Origin: Folioceros fuciformis
Lineage: Eukaryota > Anthocerotophyta > Anthocerotopsida > Anthocerotales
Length of the DNA: 64,000 nucleotides
Assembly: GCA_049999805.1 (NCBI GenBank)
Contig: JBNGIO010005973.1
Location: 66,877 to 130,876, forward strand
Direction: 5' to 3'
The position numbers and the translations under genes were made by a program. This document shows, piece by piece, positions 12,239 through 23,019 of this stretch; position 1 is the stretch's first letter; each line of letters starts with the position of its first letter. The notes beneath the pieces are model-generated. The model did not search any database, had not been told where the DNA came from, and was given only the letters and a program-made list of their open reading frames with translations.

Positions 12239-12616
12239 AAACTTGCTCTCTGGCCAGAAAGACCGAGGACAATCGTCTTGAAAGGAAAATGTTTTTCCCG
12301 TACGAGATAGTCCCATTTTTTGGTGGACTGCCCTGTTGACGATGTAGTTTGCAGGACAAACCTGTAGCAGATGCGGATGGCCTTCAGTTCCGAGCTAGGT
12401 TTGCAGCAGCATCCTCTTGCGGCAGTACGAATAAAGGTATCGGCTAGCATGCACGCAAACATGTCTTCCGCAGTATTGCGTGTACCTTTCTCAAACACTG
12501 ATGTTGCCCACAGGCCAGATCACCAAATCCCCAGATAGTCTCCACGGGAAAACACGAAATTCCTCATCCTCGTTTAAGTGTACACAAAACTGAATCCGAA
12601 ACCAGACGCAGGACCG
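12239..12616. other. Convergent 3' region
   Basis: 377 bp between the stop codons of the + strand 6PGDH gene and the - strand PYG7 gene. It should hold both 3' ends. No other feature seen. Confidence 0.5.
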
Positions 12617-13825
12617 CTATTCCGGAATGCCTTGAAACAACTTTACTCTTTCCTTCACCACGTCCCTGCGAGCAAGTGCAATCTTGTTGGTAGGGTCGAA
12701 CTGCAATGCTTCTTGGTAAGCTTTCAAAGCCTTCTTGTAATCCTTCTTCTTCTCGTACGCGTCCCCAAGGTTATTCCAAGCCTTGACATATCCCGGTTGC
12801 AGCTTCACGGCCTTCTCATACTGAACAAGAGCAGCATCCACCTCGTCATCGCTGTATAGGGAGAAGCCAAGGGCATTGTAGACCTGCAGGCGATCACATC
12901 TGTAAGCACGCACTATCCAAAAGTGAAGCTCCATTCTCACACGAACTGCAGAAGAAGGGGAACTCGCCTGTGCCAGATCCTGATCGTCACCATCCCACTT
13001 CTTGATGGCCTGCTCCAGATACTTGTTAGCAGTCGAATACAGCTTCTTCCTCAAAAAGATTGCTCCCAGCTCATAGTATTCTTCCGAGCTCGCCTCACCA
13101 CTTCGCACTCGATCCTACACGAAGCACGGAACCTCAGAGGAATATCACCCTGAATCCAAGCAACACCATCACCATGTTCATCAAACTCTTCCATCCAGAA
13201 CTACCTGCAGCTCTTTGGCAGCTGTCTCCAGCTCTCTGCGCACAAGCACCTGCCGAACCACCAGGAAAGTTCCCACTCCAAGAAACAGCAACAGCAGGCC
13301 GAGGTAGATCAGCTGCACTCCGACCTCCAACAATGCACCCACTTCTCCGTATACCTCGTTCGGCTGCCCTAACGCGCCAGCAAGGGCAGGCCCTGCCCAT
13401 CCCACCAACGCCGGCGCACCAGCCAGCACTGGGAATGCCAGCTCCAGGCACCTGGAGGAGAGATGCTTACTGCCATCCCCCATAAATGCTGCCATCCACC
13501 CCACTCCCTCCCCATCATCAGACCATCCCATCCTCCCCATCCATTGCCCCAGCGCCCTCACCTCCTTCCGGGCCACCGCCAACTCATTCCCTGCCGCCAC
13601 GTGAAGCAGGGAAAATTCCCCGCTCCCTCGCCGGCAGCTCCATGCACGCAGGTGCAGCCGGTCCGTGAAGGAGGAAGAGGAAGACGAGCATCCGCAGTCG
13701 AATCCGCCATCACGGTCTGAGCGCAAGGCCACACCCAGGAGCCTGGGTGCAGAATGCTGCGACGAAGCTGCGGAGAATCCGAGCGAGGAGCAGGAGGCCC
13801 AAGCCGGGGATGCGGCGGCAGCCAT
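12617..13825 (-). CDS. PYG7: PYG7-like plastid TPR protein (Ycf37 homologue, photosystem I assembly)
   Basis: Three exons in phase: 13825-13205, 13114-12968 and 12883-12617, giving 344 residues. An alanine/serine-rich transit-peptide-like N-terminus precedes the diagnostic PYG7 block [18 protein letters not shown], then a membrane segment ([29 protein letters not shown]). The C-terminal TPR region includes [37 protein letters not shown] and [12 protein letters not shown]. In Arabidopsis PYG7 is a thylakoid protein needed for PSI assembly. Intron 2 (12967-12884) is 84 bp with a GC donor (cag|gcgagt). It is in frame and stop-free, so its retention would insert 28 residues into the TPR region. 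Intron 1 (13204-13115, 90 bp) is GT-AG. Confidence 0.93.
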
Positions 13826-14267
13826 GGCTCATGGTGAGGCTTGAAGGAGAAATCCGGGCGAGATCAGGACAGGCTTTTAAAAAAAAAAAGGCCTTGCAAG
13901 TAGGAGGCAGAAAGGCAGAGGACAGCCTTGAAGTCAGGTTTGCAGGCAGGCCCCGTGCAGCGTTGGACGGATTTGCAAGGCGATGACGTCGTCCTTATTG
14001 CGTGTTGGGGAAAAAAAGGTGTTGCGGCCCTGCACGGGACGCTGCGTACAGGAGCTTGACCCCACATCATCTATAAACCGTCCCAAGGAACCTGAGGCTG
14101 TGGGCAGTAGCAGCAAGGCAGGTTGGTGTGGGCTTGGCCTCCCTGTGGGCTGGTCGAGAGGATATCTACTTCCCTCGACAGTCCTGGGTTTGGGGTGGAT
14201 TTCTGGTGTGGGGGCTTGGGATTTGTGTGGTGTGCCATAGAGTGGGCGCCTGCAGAAAGTGGAAGAC
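13826..14267. promoter_or_regulatory. Divergent promoter region of PYG7 and MOT1
   Basis: 442 bp separate the two divergent start codons. A TATA-like ctataaacc lies at about 14071-14079, some 190 bp upstream of the MOT1 start. A poly-A run at about 13878-13889 lies on the PYG7 side. Promoter function is inferred from position only. Confidence 0.4.
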
Positions 14268-15930
14268 ATGGCTGACCGGTCGGAGGCGGGTGCGTGGGAT
14301 ACTTGGGTTGCCAAGATCAAGTCCAACGTGGAGGTGAAGAGCAAGACCATCCTGCAGGAAATCAGCGGGTCGTTGGGTGATTTGGGCACCTTTGTGCCCA
14401 TTGTTCTGGCGTTGGCTTTGGTGAACAATCTGGATCTGGGCACCACGCTCATCTTCACTGGGCTGTACAACGTCATCACAGGATGCCTGTTCGGGGTGCC
14501 CATGCCCGTGCAGCCCATGAAGTCCATAGCTGCGGTAGCCATCACGGAGGGGAACCCGCTCACAATTCCTCAGATCATGGCGGCCGGTGAGATTTTTTCT
14601 TTTTCCCCTGTTCGGGTGGTGCATGTCTGTTCTACACTGATGTGGTCTGGACGCTGATGGAGGACGATGTGGGTTCTAGGGTTGTCCACGGCGTTTGTGC
14701 TCCTGTTTCTGGGCATCACGGGGTTGATGAGCTGGGTGCAGTGGCTGGTGCCGGTTTCTGTGGTTCGAGGAATCCAGCTTTCGCAGGGCCTCAGCTTCGG
14801 GTCTACTGCTGTGAAGTATATGCTGAATGACCAGAACTTCGCCACCGGGAAGTCTCCTGGAGCTCGGCCGTGGTTGGGCTTGGATGGGATGGTGCTGGCC
14901 CTTGTGGGCTTCTCGTTTGTTGTGCTAGCTGTGGGAGCTGGAGGCAGCAGACAGAGCTGCAACCCTGGAAGTGCGAGTGAGCACCACCAGGTGAGGCATG
15001 TGCAGCAGCGCATTGGCAGGTTTCTTGGAGAAGAGGATGCTGAGCAGCAAGGGGAAGGAAGGAGGGATCCCTCTGTCGCCGCTCCTCTTCTGCCAACCAG
15101 TGCTCCTGCTGGACAGATTGAGCAACAGAGCTATGTGGTCCCAGCGGCTCTCATAGTCTTCCTGCTCGGGGTTGTTCTTGCTTTTGTCCGTGATCCCAGC
15201 ATCTTCAGTGCACTGACGTTTGGTCCCTCCAGCATGAAGGCAAGACACTGCCTTCTTCCACCGATCCATCTGCACCCATTGTCTGTCACATCTTGCTCCG
15301 CTCTTTGAAGTACTAACAAGCGTCTTGCTCTCTCTTCCTATCCCTTCTCAGGTGGTCAACATATCCTGGAGCGACTGGAAGACCGGGTTTCTGAGGGGAG
15401 CTATCCCACAGCTCCCTCTCAGTGTCCTCAACTCAGTGATTGCAGTGGTGAAGCTGTCAGAGGATCTCTTTCCCCTCAAAACCGATGTCACGGCCTTCGC
15501 CGTCTCAACGTCAGTGGGGCTGATGAACATTGTAGGGTGCTGGTTTGGAGCCATGCCAGTCTGCCATGGGGCTGGAGGACTGGCTGGGCAGTACAGATTT
15601 GGTGCTAACAGCGGCCTGTCAGTTGTGATTCTGGGAACAGCCAAGCTGTTGATCGGTCTGGTTCTGGGGAGCTCCCTGGTGCAGATTCTGGCAATGTTTC
15701 CAATCGGTCTGCTCGGGGTGCTTCTCCTGTTCGCTGGAGTAGAGCTGGCTATGGCGTGCAGGGACCAGAACACTAGGCTCGATGCCTTTATCATGCTTGT
15801 TACAGCAGTGGTCTCAAGCACCACGTCAGCAGCTCAGGGCTTTATAGCTGGCATTTACTTGGTTATCCTCCTCAACTTGCGATCAGGAGACTTGGACCTG
15901 AGGAAGCTCTATCGGAGGAGTCCAGGTTGA
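14268..15930 (+). CDS. MOT1: Molybdate transporter MOT1 (SULTR5-type)
   Basis: A polytopic membrane transporter of 485 residues in three exons: 14268-14586, 14680-15239 and 15352-15930. Diagnostic MOT1 blocks are present: SGSLGDLGTFVPI, GVPMPVQPMKSIAAVAI, VVRGIQLSQGLSF and FGAMPVCHGAGGLAGQYRFG. MOT1 proteins import or redistribute molybdate and belong to the sulfate-transporter superfamily but lack a STAS domain, as here. Intron 1 (14587-14679) is GT-AG. Intron 2 (15240-15351) starts with GC (atgaag|gcaaga), which is needed to restore the conserved junction GPSSMK-VVNISW. The ATG at 14268 is the first in-frame methionine. Plasma membrane, vacuolar or endomembrane location cannot be told from sequence. 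Confidence 0.95.
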
Positions 15931-16470
15931 TGTGGGTCGTTTCAGACCAGGTTCTCCTCTAATTCTCTTCTACACAACGGTGAGTAAGCATAGAGCAGTG
16001 GGTACACTCCCCTACTACTACTACATAGCTACCTTTGAGCAGCAGTGGCTACTGGAGACTTCCACACTCCGTCCCACGATCACTGCTTACCTATCTTCTA
16101 CTAGAAGCGATGCGTCCGGCAAAGATTCAAAATAGGTACATATCGTCTATGAATCGATGAGAATTCATCGGTTGGTCCACCTTTTGGGCAAGGATCTGCG
16201 TGTGGCATCTATGGAGTACTGCAACAGAAGCAAAATTAATGAAAATATAGAGGTGTTCGACAATGGCATCTGCGAGTTTGTAATACAATGTCGATTGTGA
16301 ACGACATATGTTATGAAGTAAACTTTGCTTTACACGACACCAGCCAGAGGAGTAGTGCAGTTTTAACATACGATTCTCAAGTCAAATGCACTAATATTGT
16401 ATAACACATGTCTATCAAAGCACAGTACTAAAATATCACAACACGTAACTCCCAAACCTATGTGCTAAAA
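15931..16470. other. No supported gene
   Basis: AT-rich 3' flank of MOT1. No domain-bearing frame on either strand. Confidence 0.5.
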
Positions 16471-16675
16471 ATTGACAACGCTTGTTTCACAACTCAATGC
16501 GATGGAAGTTCAACACTTGATTGGCAGCTACCGCAGTAAAAGCTGACAACACTTGATTCTCAGCGACGCGCGTTCGCAAAACTTGATTTTCAACTCAAAG
16601 CAGTACAAGTTCACAACACTTGACTCTCCAATCAAATATAAATCGACAACCCTTTTTTCAAATCAATGCACGGTA
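16471..16675. repeat. Degenerate 34-37-bp tandem repeat
   Basis: About six diverged units share a core like ttgacaacacttgattctcaa followed by a variable gcagtaaaag-type tail, starting near 16472, 16509, 16543, 16573, 16610 and 16643. Divergence is high and boundaries are approximate. Confidence 0.6.
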
Positions 16676-17030
16676 AGCCAAAAGCTTGTACAAGAGATTT
16701 ACAAATGGCGAAGAAGGCAAAAGGACTTCGCCATACGAAGAGGACCCTCCTGACTGACACACTCGCCACAACGCGGAGAAGCGAAAAAGCTAAACCCTGC
16801 TCCCCAGATCCGTGAAATGAAAACCCTAGAGACAATAAGCGGCTCCAACCACAAGAGGCTCCATCACGCCAGATCCAACTCCACAGACGACGAAGCACGA
16901 TACAGCATCATGCCTGCACGTTCGCCCACTCTGCACATCCTACCCGACCGTGAGCCCCATGGATTCACTTCCCTCACCACCTCAAAACAACCGAATAACT
17001 CTCAGGTTCACTCACCAACTTTGACCTAAA

Positions 17031-17465
17031 TCACTTCAATCTCCCTCTGAGCTTCACGCCCAGCACACGCTCCATCTTCGAGAGCACCTGCTGATTCGGC
17101 ACTGCCTTGCCAGACTCGTACTCCTGCACCACCTTAGGCTGCTCGTTGATCTGCTGCGCCAGTTGCGCTTGCGTCAGCTTCTTATCGATCCTGGCCTTTT
17201 GGATGGCATGGCGTACCTCGGAGGGCACTTTCTCCAGGGACCCGGGCTCCGTCTCTTCATCGAGCTTGCGTGCGTTGACGGACACGGACGCCTCCTTCTT
17301 ATTTGTGCCGGCATCGAACTTCTTGATGGTCAGGACATCGGCACCGGCCCTGATGGCCGCATTCACAGCCTTTGGGTCACGCGAGTCCGAAGCCTTGGCT
17401 CCTCTCTTGTGCACCACCACAGGAGTCCAGTCTTGGTCGAAAGGGCCGCTTGACCTGTTTGGCAT
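17031..17465 (-). CDS. MBF1C: Multiprotein bridging factor 1c (transcriptional co-activator)
   Basis: Single exon, 144 residues. The start at 17465 gives the family N-terminus MPNRSSGPFDQDW; an upstream in-frame ATG at 17519 would add 18 residues. The MBF1 N-domain (SRDPKAVNAAIRAGADV, KKFDAGTNKK) precedes a Cro-type helix-turn-helix (KKLTQAQLAQQINEQPKVVQEYESGKAVPNQQVLSKMERVLGVKLRG in part). The DPKAVNAA and EETEP segments and the LGVKLRG ending match the MBF1c branch better than MBF1a/b. MBF1 bridges gene-specific activators and TBP, and the c-type is stress- and heat-responsive in Arabidopsis. No convincing heat-shock element was identified upstream by eye. Confidence 0.95.
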   Translation of the reverse strand: MPNRSSGPFDQDWTPVVVHKRGAKASDSRDPKAVNAAIRAGADVLTIKKFDAGTNKKEASVSVNARKLDEETEPGSLEKVPSEVRHAIQKARIDKKLTQAQLAQQINEQPKVVQEYESGKAVPNQQVLSKMERVLGVKLRGRLK

Positions 17466-18054
17466 CCCTGCTCGCCGAACTAACCCCTTCTTTCTCCGAA
17501 GGGATTCCTTGCCTTCCAAACCCCAAGTCTACTTCTCTTCTCTAGCACGTCACCCTGGCTCTCTTCACGATCCACCTTCCACAGCCTTTGCTTCTCTCAA
17601 ACCCACACGCCTCCCGGACCCTTGTGGCTCTCCTTTGCGCTACTCAGAAAGCGTGTCCGGCAAGTCCGCTTATATCACCGGAACTTGCTCCCCTCCGAAG
17701 TTGCGCGCAACCTTCCGATATTCCAACACATTCCAGGCTCTTCTTTTCCAAGGGGTACTGCAACTTATATGTACTTATACGCTGGACATTTAAAGATACA
17801 GTAATATTTTTCTAAAAAGGATTAGAAATATTATATTATTATTATTATCTCTAGTTCTAAAAAACAATAAATAATAATTTAACTCACATAGCGAAGTGTA
17901 CCTACTCGAAAGCACCGAATTCAGGACAGAAGTGGTGTATCCTGAGGACCCTAAGNNNNNNNNNNATGTGCATAGGGTGGGAAACTCGAATGTGAACACA
18001 TACCACCCTAGACGGCCTAAGCTTTGGTTACGAACAAAGCCCGGATCTACTTGT
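17466..18054. other. Intergenic stretch with assembly gap
   Basis: MBF1c leader side, then an AT-rich stretch (17780-17890) and a ten-N gap at 17956-17965. No gene supported. Confidence 0.5.
17956..17965. other. Assembly gap (10 N)
   Basis: Ten N between unique flanks, about 90 bp beyond the stop codon of the glutaredoxin gene. Confidence 0.95.
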
Positions 18055-18754
18055 TCACAATTCACTCTTCTTGCTCAACAGCTTGGCCAGCTTCCCATTG
18101 TGGTGACCCTCCACAGTGTCTGCACACAACCATCGGTCTAGTGTGAAGTTGAACTCGGACGAGCGGTACCTGGAACAGCATCGGAAGCATTCGACGGCAT
18201 AATCTGAGTCCGGGAGGTACCGTCGGAGCCACCAATGTGCTTGCCGTGGACGAAGACTTGGGGAACAGTGCGGCGTCCCACCAGCTCACTCAGCGCTCTC
18301 TGGATGTCCCAACCATCCTCTATTGATATGCGGACAGGTTAGGCTGCGAAAAGATTGGAAAGACGAAACTGCGGGATGAAGAAACAAACCTCGCTCATCG
18401 AGCTCCACCACGAACGGCGTCTGGTGCAACTCGTGGAACACGGATTTAGCCCGCTTGCAATAGCTGCCAGCCAGAAGAGAAGCTTAGATTAGGGCACGGA
18501 AGCGGCCAGGGGAGCACCCGCTTGCCCCGTCGTTGCTATGGTTTGGATCTCATCTTTTGCTGGAGCTCACAGGTGCAAGAAGACCAGGTTGAAACTCACG
18601 GACAGTAAGACTTGGAGAAGATGACGACGGGGTGACCATGGACCACTCTCTTTACGAACGCGCTGGCTGTCTCCGCTGACGCCATGCTGCATTGGTGAAG
18701 CACCACCATGTGCACCGCGAGCAGGGGCACAAGCCACGGCTTCCGCCCCGCCAT
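18055..18754 (-). CDS. CPYC-class glutaredoxin with signal-type N-terminus (GRXC3/C4-like)
   Basis: Four exons in phase: 18754-18600, 18463-18390, 18319-18221 and 18119-18055, giving 130 residues. No single long frame shows this gene because its exons are short. The active site CPYC is split by intron 1 (..SYC-P|YCK). Glutathione-binding hallmarks follow: [18 protein letters not shown] (TVP motif) and [11 protein letters not shown]. The first 23 residues ([20 protein letters not shown]...) form a hydrophobic signal peptide or anchor before the second methionine, [10 protein letters not shown]. This resembles the secretory-pathway GRXC3/GRXC4 subgroup. The expected role is glutathione-dependent dithiol/disulfide exchange. 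If translation began at the second methionine, the protein would be cytosolic. Confidence 0.93.
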
Positions 18755-19001
18755 CGGACCGGTGATTACCCTTCTGTGCAGAAAACGATCCTACAGTCGG
18801 AAGTTTGGTATTTATACAAAAAGGTACAGGTTTGACCTAGGTTGTATGTTTTGAACACTGTCACCGACACTCGAAAGGATTCGCTACCACTAGAGCATCA
18901 AAGACCACGATGGTGTTGGTCTCCAGACCTCTCCGGGGAAATGAATTGGTCAATCAGGGCCTCTCAATTGATGGATGAATGGACCTCTACAATTTGCAAA
19001 A

Positions 19002-20538
19002 CTACTTCCCGATCACATTAATCCTAACTTGGGCAATGACTTCAGGATGCAACTTGATCTCAGCCACGTACTGTCCTACTTCACGGATCTCTGGAACAGT
19101 GATGATCCTCTTGTCGATATCTCTGCACACGTACAAGGAACAAGTCTTGAGCAACCAGACATGGGCGTAGGGTTGCAAGACGACGCATCGCTTGTGAGAA
19201 TTGGATGAAAGAAACCTGGCAGTGTTTGCCTTGATGATGTCCGAAATATCCTGGGAAGTGACCCTGAAGGATCACGGTAGAGAGCGTCAGTACTTGAAGT
19301 CGATCATCAAATACCTATGACATGGACATGACTGTAGCACACTTACGATCCAAAGATCTGCTTCCCCACTCCAGCTTTACGTTGAACTTTGAAGCCCCCA
19401 ATGGTTTGGAATTGCCTGGCAATGGTTTCTGCTTCTTGCTTTATCTGCAGTAACCAAACGGCACTCGACTGTTTAGCATCACATCTTGCCCCAATCCTCC
19501 TGACAGCATGCCCGAAGTGCACAATGATAATACCGCACCCTTTGCCTTTCAGCCTCCTCCTTCTCTTTCTCCAATTTAATAGCCCTGCCAGCACAAAACG
19601 ATTCCCATGTTTGAGCCCTCTGTATCCTGGTATCTCTCCTTGTCCAGCGACCTGTTCTCCACAGAGTTTCGAGACACCCCTTACTTCAAAATGTCAGGAG
19701 TTGCCATCTTGGCTTTCCCGAGAGGATAAAGAAAGTTTCGAAAGTAGCCTGGTTTGACGGCCAATAGCTCACCGCTCTTTCCAAGATTTGCAACATCTTG
19801 AGTCAAGACAATCTGCACATGCACAGACCGAGAGACACTGTAAACTACCACCAAGCCCTCGTCATCGTCGTCATAGTTCAGTCACTATGGAAAAAACTTT
19901 ACCTGCCGTCTCTTTTGCACCTTCTTGTTGGCAGTAACCACTAGTCTCTGGTAGGGGATCGCGACACTGGTTGAAAAACCAGACTTCACCTGTGCAGTGC
20001 GATTCACAATGAGTTCTTGCGATGCATGTAGAAACGAAAGCACAGAATATGAATGAAATAGGTCTCCAGATTGTTCACAAATGCGCGTGCCACACTCACA
20101 AACATGCATCGATCCCAACCACACTGCCACGACTTCTGGAATGCCAGATAGCATCCCGCCCCAGAGAGCGGAAATAATGGGAAAAGACGTTATTCGTTCC
20201 ATTGTATGCTATCAGAAACAGGATGCTCCCAACCGCAATCCCAATGATGAGACTGTACACGAGCCTGCTCAAGTTAGCCACAAGTATAACTGCGCGTTTC
20301 CTTGTCCGACCATTCAAAACAGCACGCCCCCGAGACGGCACCGTCAAGTTGCCTGTAATGCGTGAGGCAGAGCGAGAGGCCATGCCACTTTCTGGCGAAG
20401 AGATCACAGAAAAGGAAAACGAAACACTTCAGGAGACCTCGACACACTTACGGAGACGGCATTTTGGACTCGCAAGCCCTCGTAAGACGGGAAAACCATG
20501 GCGGGGCAGGCTGAGGCAGCCAAAGTCGCGGCCTCCAT
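19002..20538 (-). CDS. RPL9: Plastid 50S ribosomal protein L9 (bL9c)
   Basis: Seven exons in phase: 20538-20452, 19989-19903, 19812-19685, 19584-19539, 19444-19347, 19263-19216 and 19122-19002, giving 204 residues. The N-terminus [10 protein letters not shown] is transit-peptide-like. The L9 N-domain reads [20 protein letters not shown] and [17 protein letters not shown] charged linker helix ([15 protein letters not shown]) leads to the C-domain [20 protein letters not shown] ... [20 protein letters not shown]. bL9 binds 23S rRNA near the L1 stalk. Intron 1 is 462 bp and separates the transit peptide start from the body; the others are 73-102 bp apart from one of about 240 bp at 19445-19538/19585-19684. 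Length fits plant bL9c (about 200 residues). Confidence 0.95.
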
Positions 20539-20796
20539 GGCTCTTCAGCTTGTCCTGAGCTCGCAGAGGTGGCAACTCCGTCACACACAGTTGCATTCCT
20601 GTCCTCACCGCAGCCTTCCCCGAATCGTCTAAGGCTATAAGTATCGGATAGATAGCGGGATAGAATCGGGAATGAAACGGAAGAGTCTTTGATCCTGATT
20701 AGGGTTTTAGGCCTACAGTGTAGCGCGAGCTTGAACTGCGGCATCGGCAGCAGCAGAATCTTAGACTGCGTCGGGATCTCTGGGACGGATCGAGCT
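20539..20796. promoter_or_regulatory. Divergent promoter region (bL9c / NFD6-like-ferredoxin)
   Basis: 258 bp between divergent start codons of a plastid and a mitochondrial protein gene. No clear TATA box. Promoter role is inferred from position. Confidence 0.4.
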
Positions 20797-21392
20797 ATGG
20801 CGGCTGTCGTGAGGCGAGCGGCGTCGAGGTCGGTTCTGGCCGCAGCCAGGTCTGCCGTGCGGGGTTGGCACTCTTCTGTTGGATTGGAGGCCCAGGCTAT
20901 CGATGCTGCCCCAAGGAGAGCGGCTGGAAGAGCTGCTTCTGAGTTTGCTGCACCGTCCGGCTCCCCCGGGTCTTTTGTCCAAGGAGCAAGAAGCAGCTTG
21001 CCACGGATTGCGTGTGCGCAGTCCCTGCTTCCTTTGCACAGCGCCATGGCTGCGGCTCGGCTTGTGTCCCGCCTCGGTGCCAGTTCCTTCTCCGAGCAGG
21101 CCGTATTAGACGGTATGTCCCTGCTCTGGTTCTTTCGTAATTAGGTTTTGTGTAGAGGGTCTTTTCTTGTGAATCGTTATCCTTCATCGGTAGACAGCCT
21201 GCATTGATTGAAAGCGTAATGTCTTAGCTTGTTAGTTGATGGACCTAGCAGGCAGCGTGTCGTCTGTGAGCGTGGCAATGTCACTGGTACTTGGATCGGA
21301 CCAGTGTTTGCCTTAGGGGTGGGGGCGAGTGGGTAATTGATTTACTTCATTATGATGCAAGTGCAGGGTCATGGATTTCTGAAGATGTATAG
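20797..21392 (+). CDS. NUCLEAR FUSION DEFECTIVE 6-like small mitochondrial protein
   Basis: Two exons, 20797-21112 and 21367-21392 (intron 254 bp, GT-AG), giving 113 residues. The N-terminus is a strong mitochondrial presequence ([20 protein letters not shown], then RGWHSS). The C-terminal part carries the NFD6-family signature [18 protein letters not shown], followed after the splice by GSWISEDV and a stop, like the SYGWLSED-type endings of Arabidopsis NFD6 relatives. NFD6 is required for karyogamy in Arabidopsis; its molecular activity is unknown. The second coding exon is only 26 nt, so its identification relies on reading phase and family ending. Exon 1 may also serve the ferredoxin downstream (see that entry). 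Confidence 0.65.
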
Positions 21393-22865
21393 AATGTGAA
21401 AGAGTTGACAGGGATGCCAAATCTCACCAGAGCCAGATGTAGATGATGTGGACTTTTTTGTAGCTGTAAGTCGCTGGCTCATCACATGGAACGCTGCATT
21501 TGAGTCGATCCATCTTCGACTTGTGTAAAGACTGGTTCGTGCCATTTTGTATAAAGGCAGTTGGGTTGCAGAAGCCTGTCCGGTACAATGGCCCAGTCTG
21601 AAATGGACGTGTGTAGTCATACGTATGAAGCTGTGGATCTCACTATCAGGTGTCTCTTTGTGATAACCAGCGAACCGTGGCGAGCAGAGGCGCAACATGT
21701 CATCGGGTGGGCAGCCTGGTCCTTGTAATGATGGAGCAAAGGAAACGTTGGTAGCCCCTGTAACCTGTTTGGGAATGACTGTTGAACATCTTTTCGTCTT
21801 CACATCATCAATAGGAGTCTTCATCATCGTTAAGCATTACACTTGTTTGTTGAGTTGTCAAAGTATCTCCATGCTGGGAAGGTGGTGTTGCGCAAGGCTC
21901 TTGCAGATTCACTGGATTCGCTTGCGATGGTGGTAACCATGATATGTCCCGTCCTTGTGTCCGATGGCTTCTCAGAATCTCTGTTACCTTTGTGAACAAA
22001 GACGGGGAGGAGCAAACCGTCAAAGTCCCTGTGGGTACAAGCATGCTGGAAGCTGCTCATGCGAACGACATCGAACTAGAAGGTATCTAATACTTGCAGC
22101 CCTTCGGAGGGCCTGGCCAGCATCACTATTGGGGTGGGATTCTCGCTTCTTTTTTCTCTTTTCCTTGGGGGTGGGATTCTCGCTTTTGCTCGTGGTAACA
22201 TTCGCTGTACAGGTGCCTGTGAGGGATCATTAGCTTGCTCAACTTGCCATGTGATTTTGATGGTATTTCCCATCTCTTTCCTGTTTGGCATGATGCTCTT
22301 TGTGCATATGTGCCGTATGCTCAGTACTCCCATGTGATTTTTGGTTGTTCCGCTGTCGCCGAGTTCGTAAACTATCCTCATTCCTCTCTTACCTGTGAGG
22401 TCTGGGCCTGAAAGAGCTCGAACAGCAAGGAGATGTTTATCAGCTTTGGTTTCATGGATGAAATCCGAGTTAAATCGTGTCCCAACAAGTGTTAAAGCCT
22501 TGCGTCCTTCTCTTCTGTTAAATCTTTCATCTCTGTGCTGATCCGTGCATGTGGATATGATCTCGAAGCAGGATGAAGAGTACTACAACAAATTACCGGA
22601 GCCCTCTGATGAAGAAAATGACATGCTCGACCTTGCCTTCGGCCTCACTGAAACGTAGGCGTCTCGGACGGCAAGCCTTGGTTCAGTCTACCTTGGTCGT
22701 GTCTGTGCAAGCTGTTTGTCTGTTTTAACTCTCCTTAGCTGTCTGTGCAGATCCCGGTTGGGATGCCAAGTCATAGCCAAACCAGAGTTGAATGGAATGC
22801 GGCTTGTCCTCCCTGCGGCTACCCGAAACTTCGCTGTGGACGGTCACGTCCCCAAGCCCCATTAG
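20797..22865 (+). CDS. MFDX: Mitochondrial adrenodoxin-type [2Fe-2S] ferredoxin (5' exon inferred as shared)
   Basis: Core exons are certain: 21671-21746, 21976-22082, 22213-22262, 22572-22654 and 22751-22865. They encode [20 protein letters not shown], the cluster ligands in [14 protein letters not shown] (C-x5-C-x2-C) and SRLGCQ (fourth Cys), [15 protein letters not shown], and the family ending [12 protein letters not shown]. Mitochondrial ferredoxin passes electrons from its reductase to the ISC scaffold complex for Fe-S cluster assembly. The core begins in phase 1 at an acceptor (accag|cg) and has no presequence of its own. The only upstream donor of matching phase with a presequence is exon 1 of the NFD6-like gene (20797-21112). 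Joining them gives 248 residues in frame. That joint is inference; the core identity is not in doubt. Confidence 0.8.
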
Positions 22866-23019
22866 CGTCAAGTTTAGGTACTGATGAAAGAATAAAGTTC
22901 CTACGTGATAGCTCTCTAGGTTTCTTACTCTGCAATCCGCCTGGGCAAAACTGGAGTGTGACACAAGAAATGTGAGAACACAAAATTTCGACGTGTTAGG
23001 GACCTACGCCATAAGCGGT
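22866..23019. other. Convergent 3' region
   Basis: 154 bp between the stops of the ferredoxin (+) and DUF4336 (-) genes. An AATAAA at about 22890 could serve ferredoxin polyadenylation. Confidence 0.4.
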
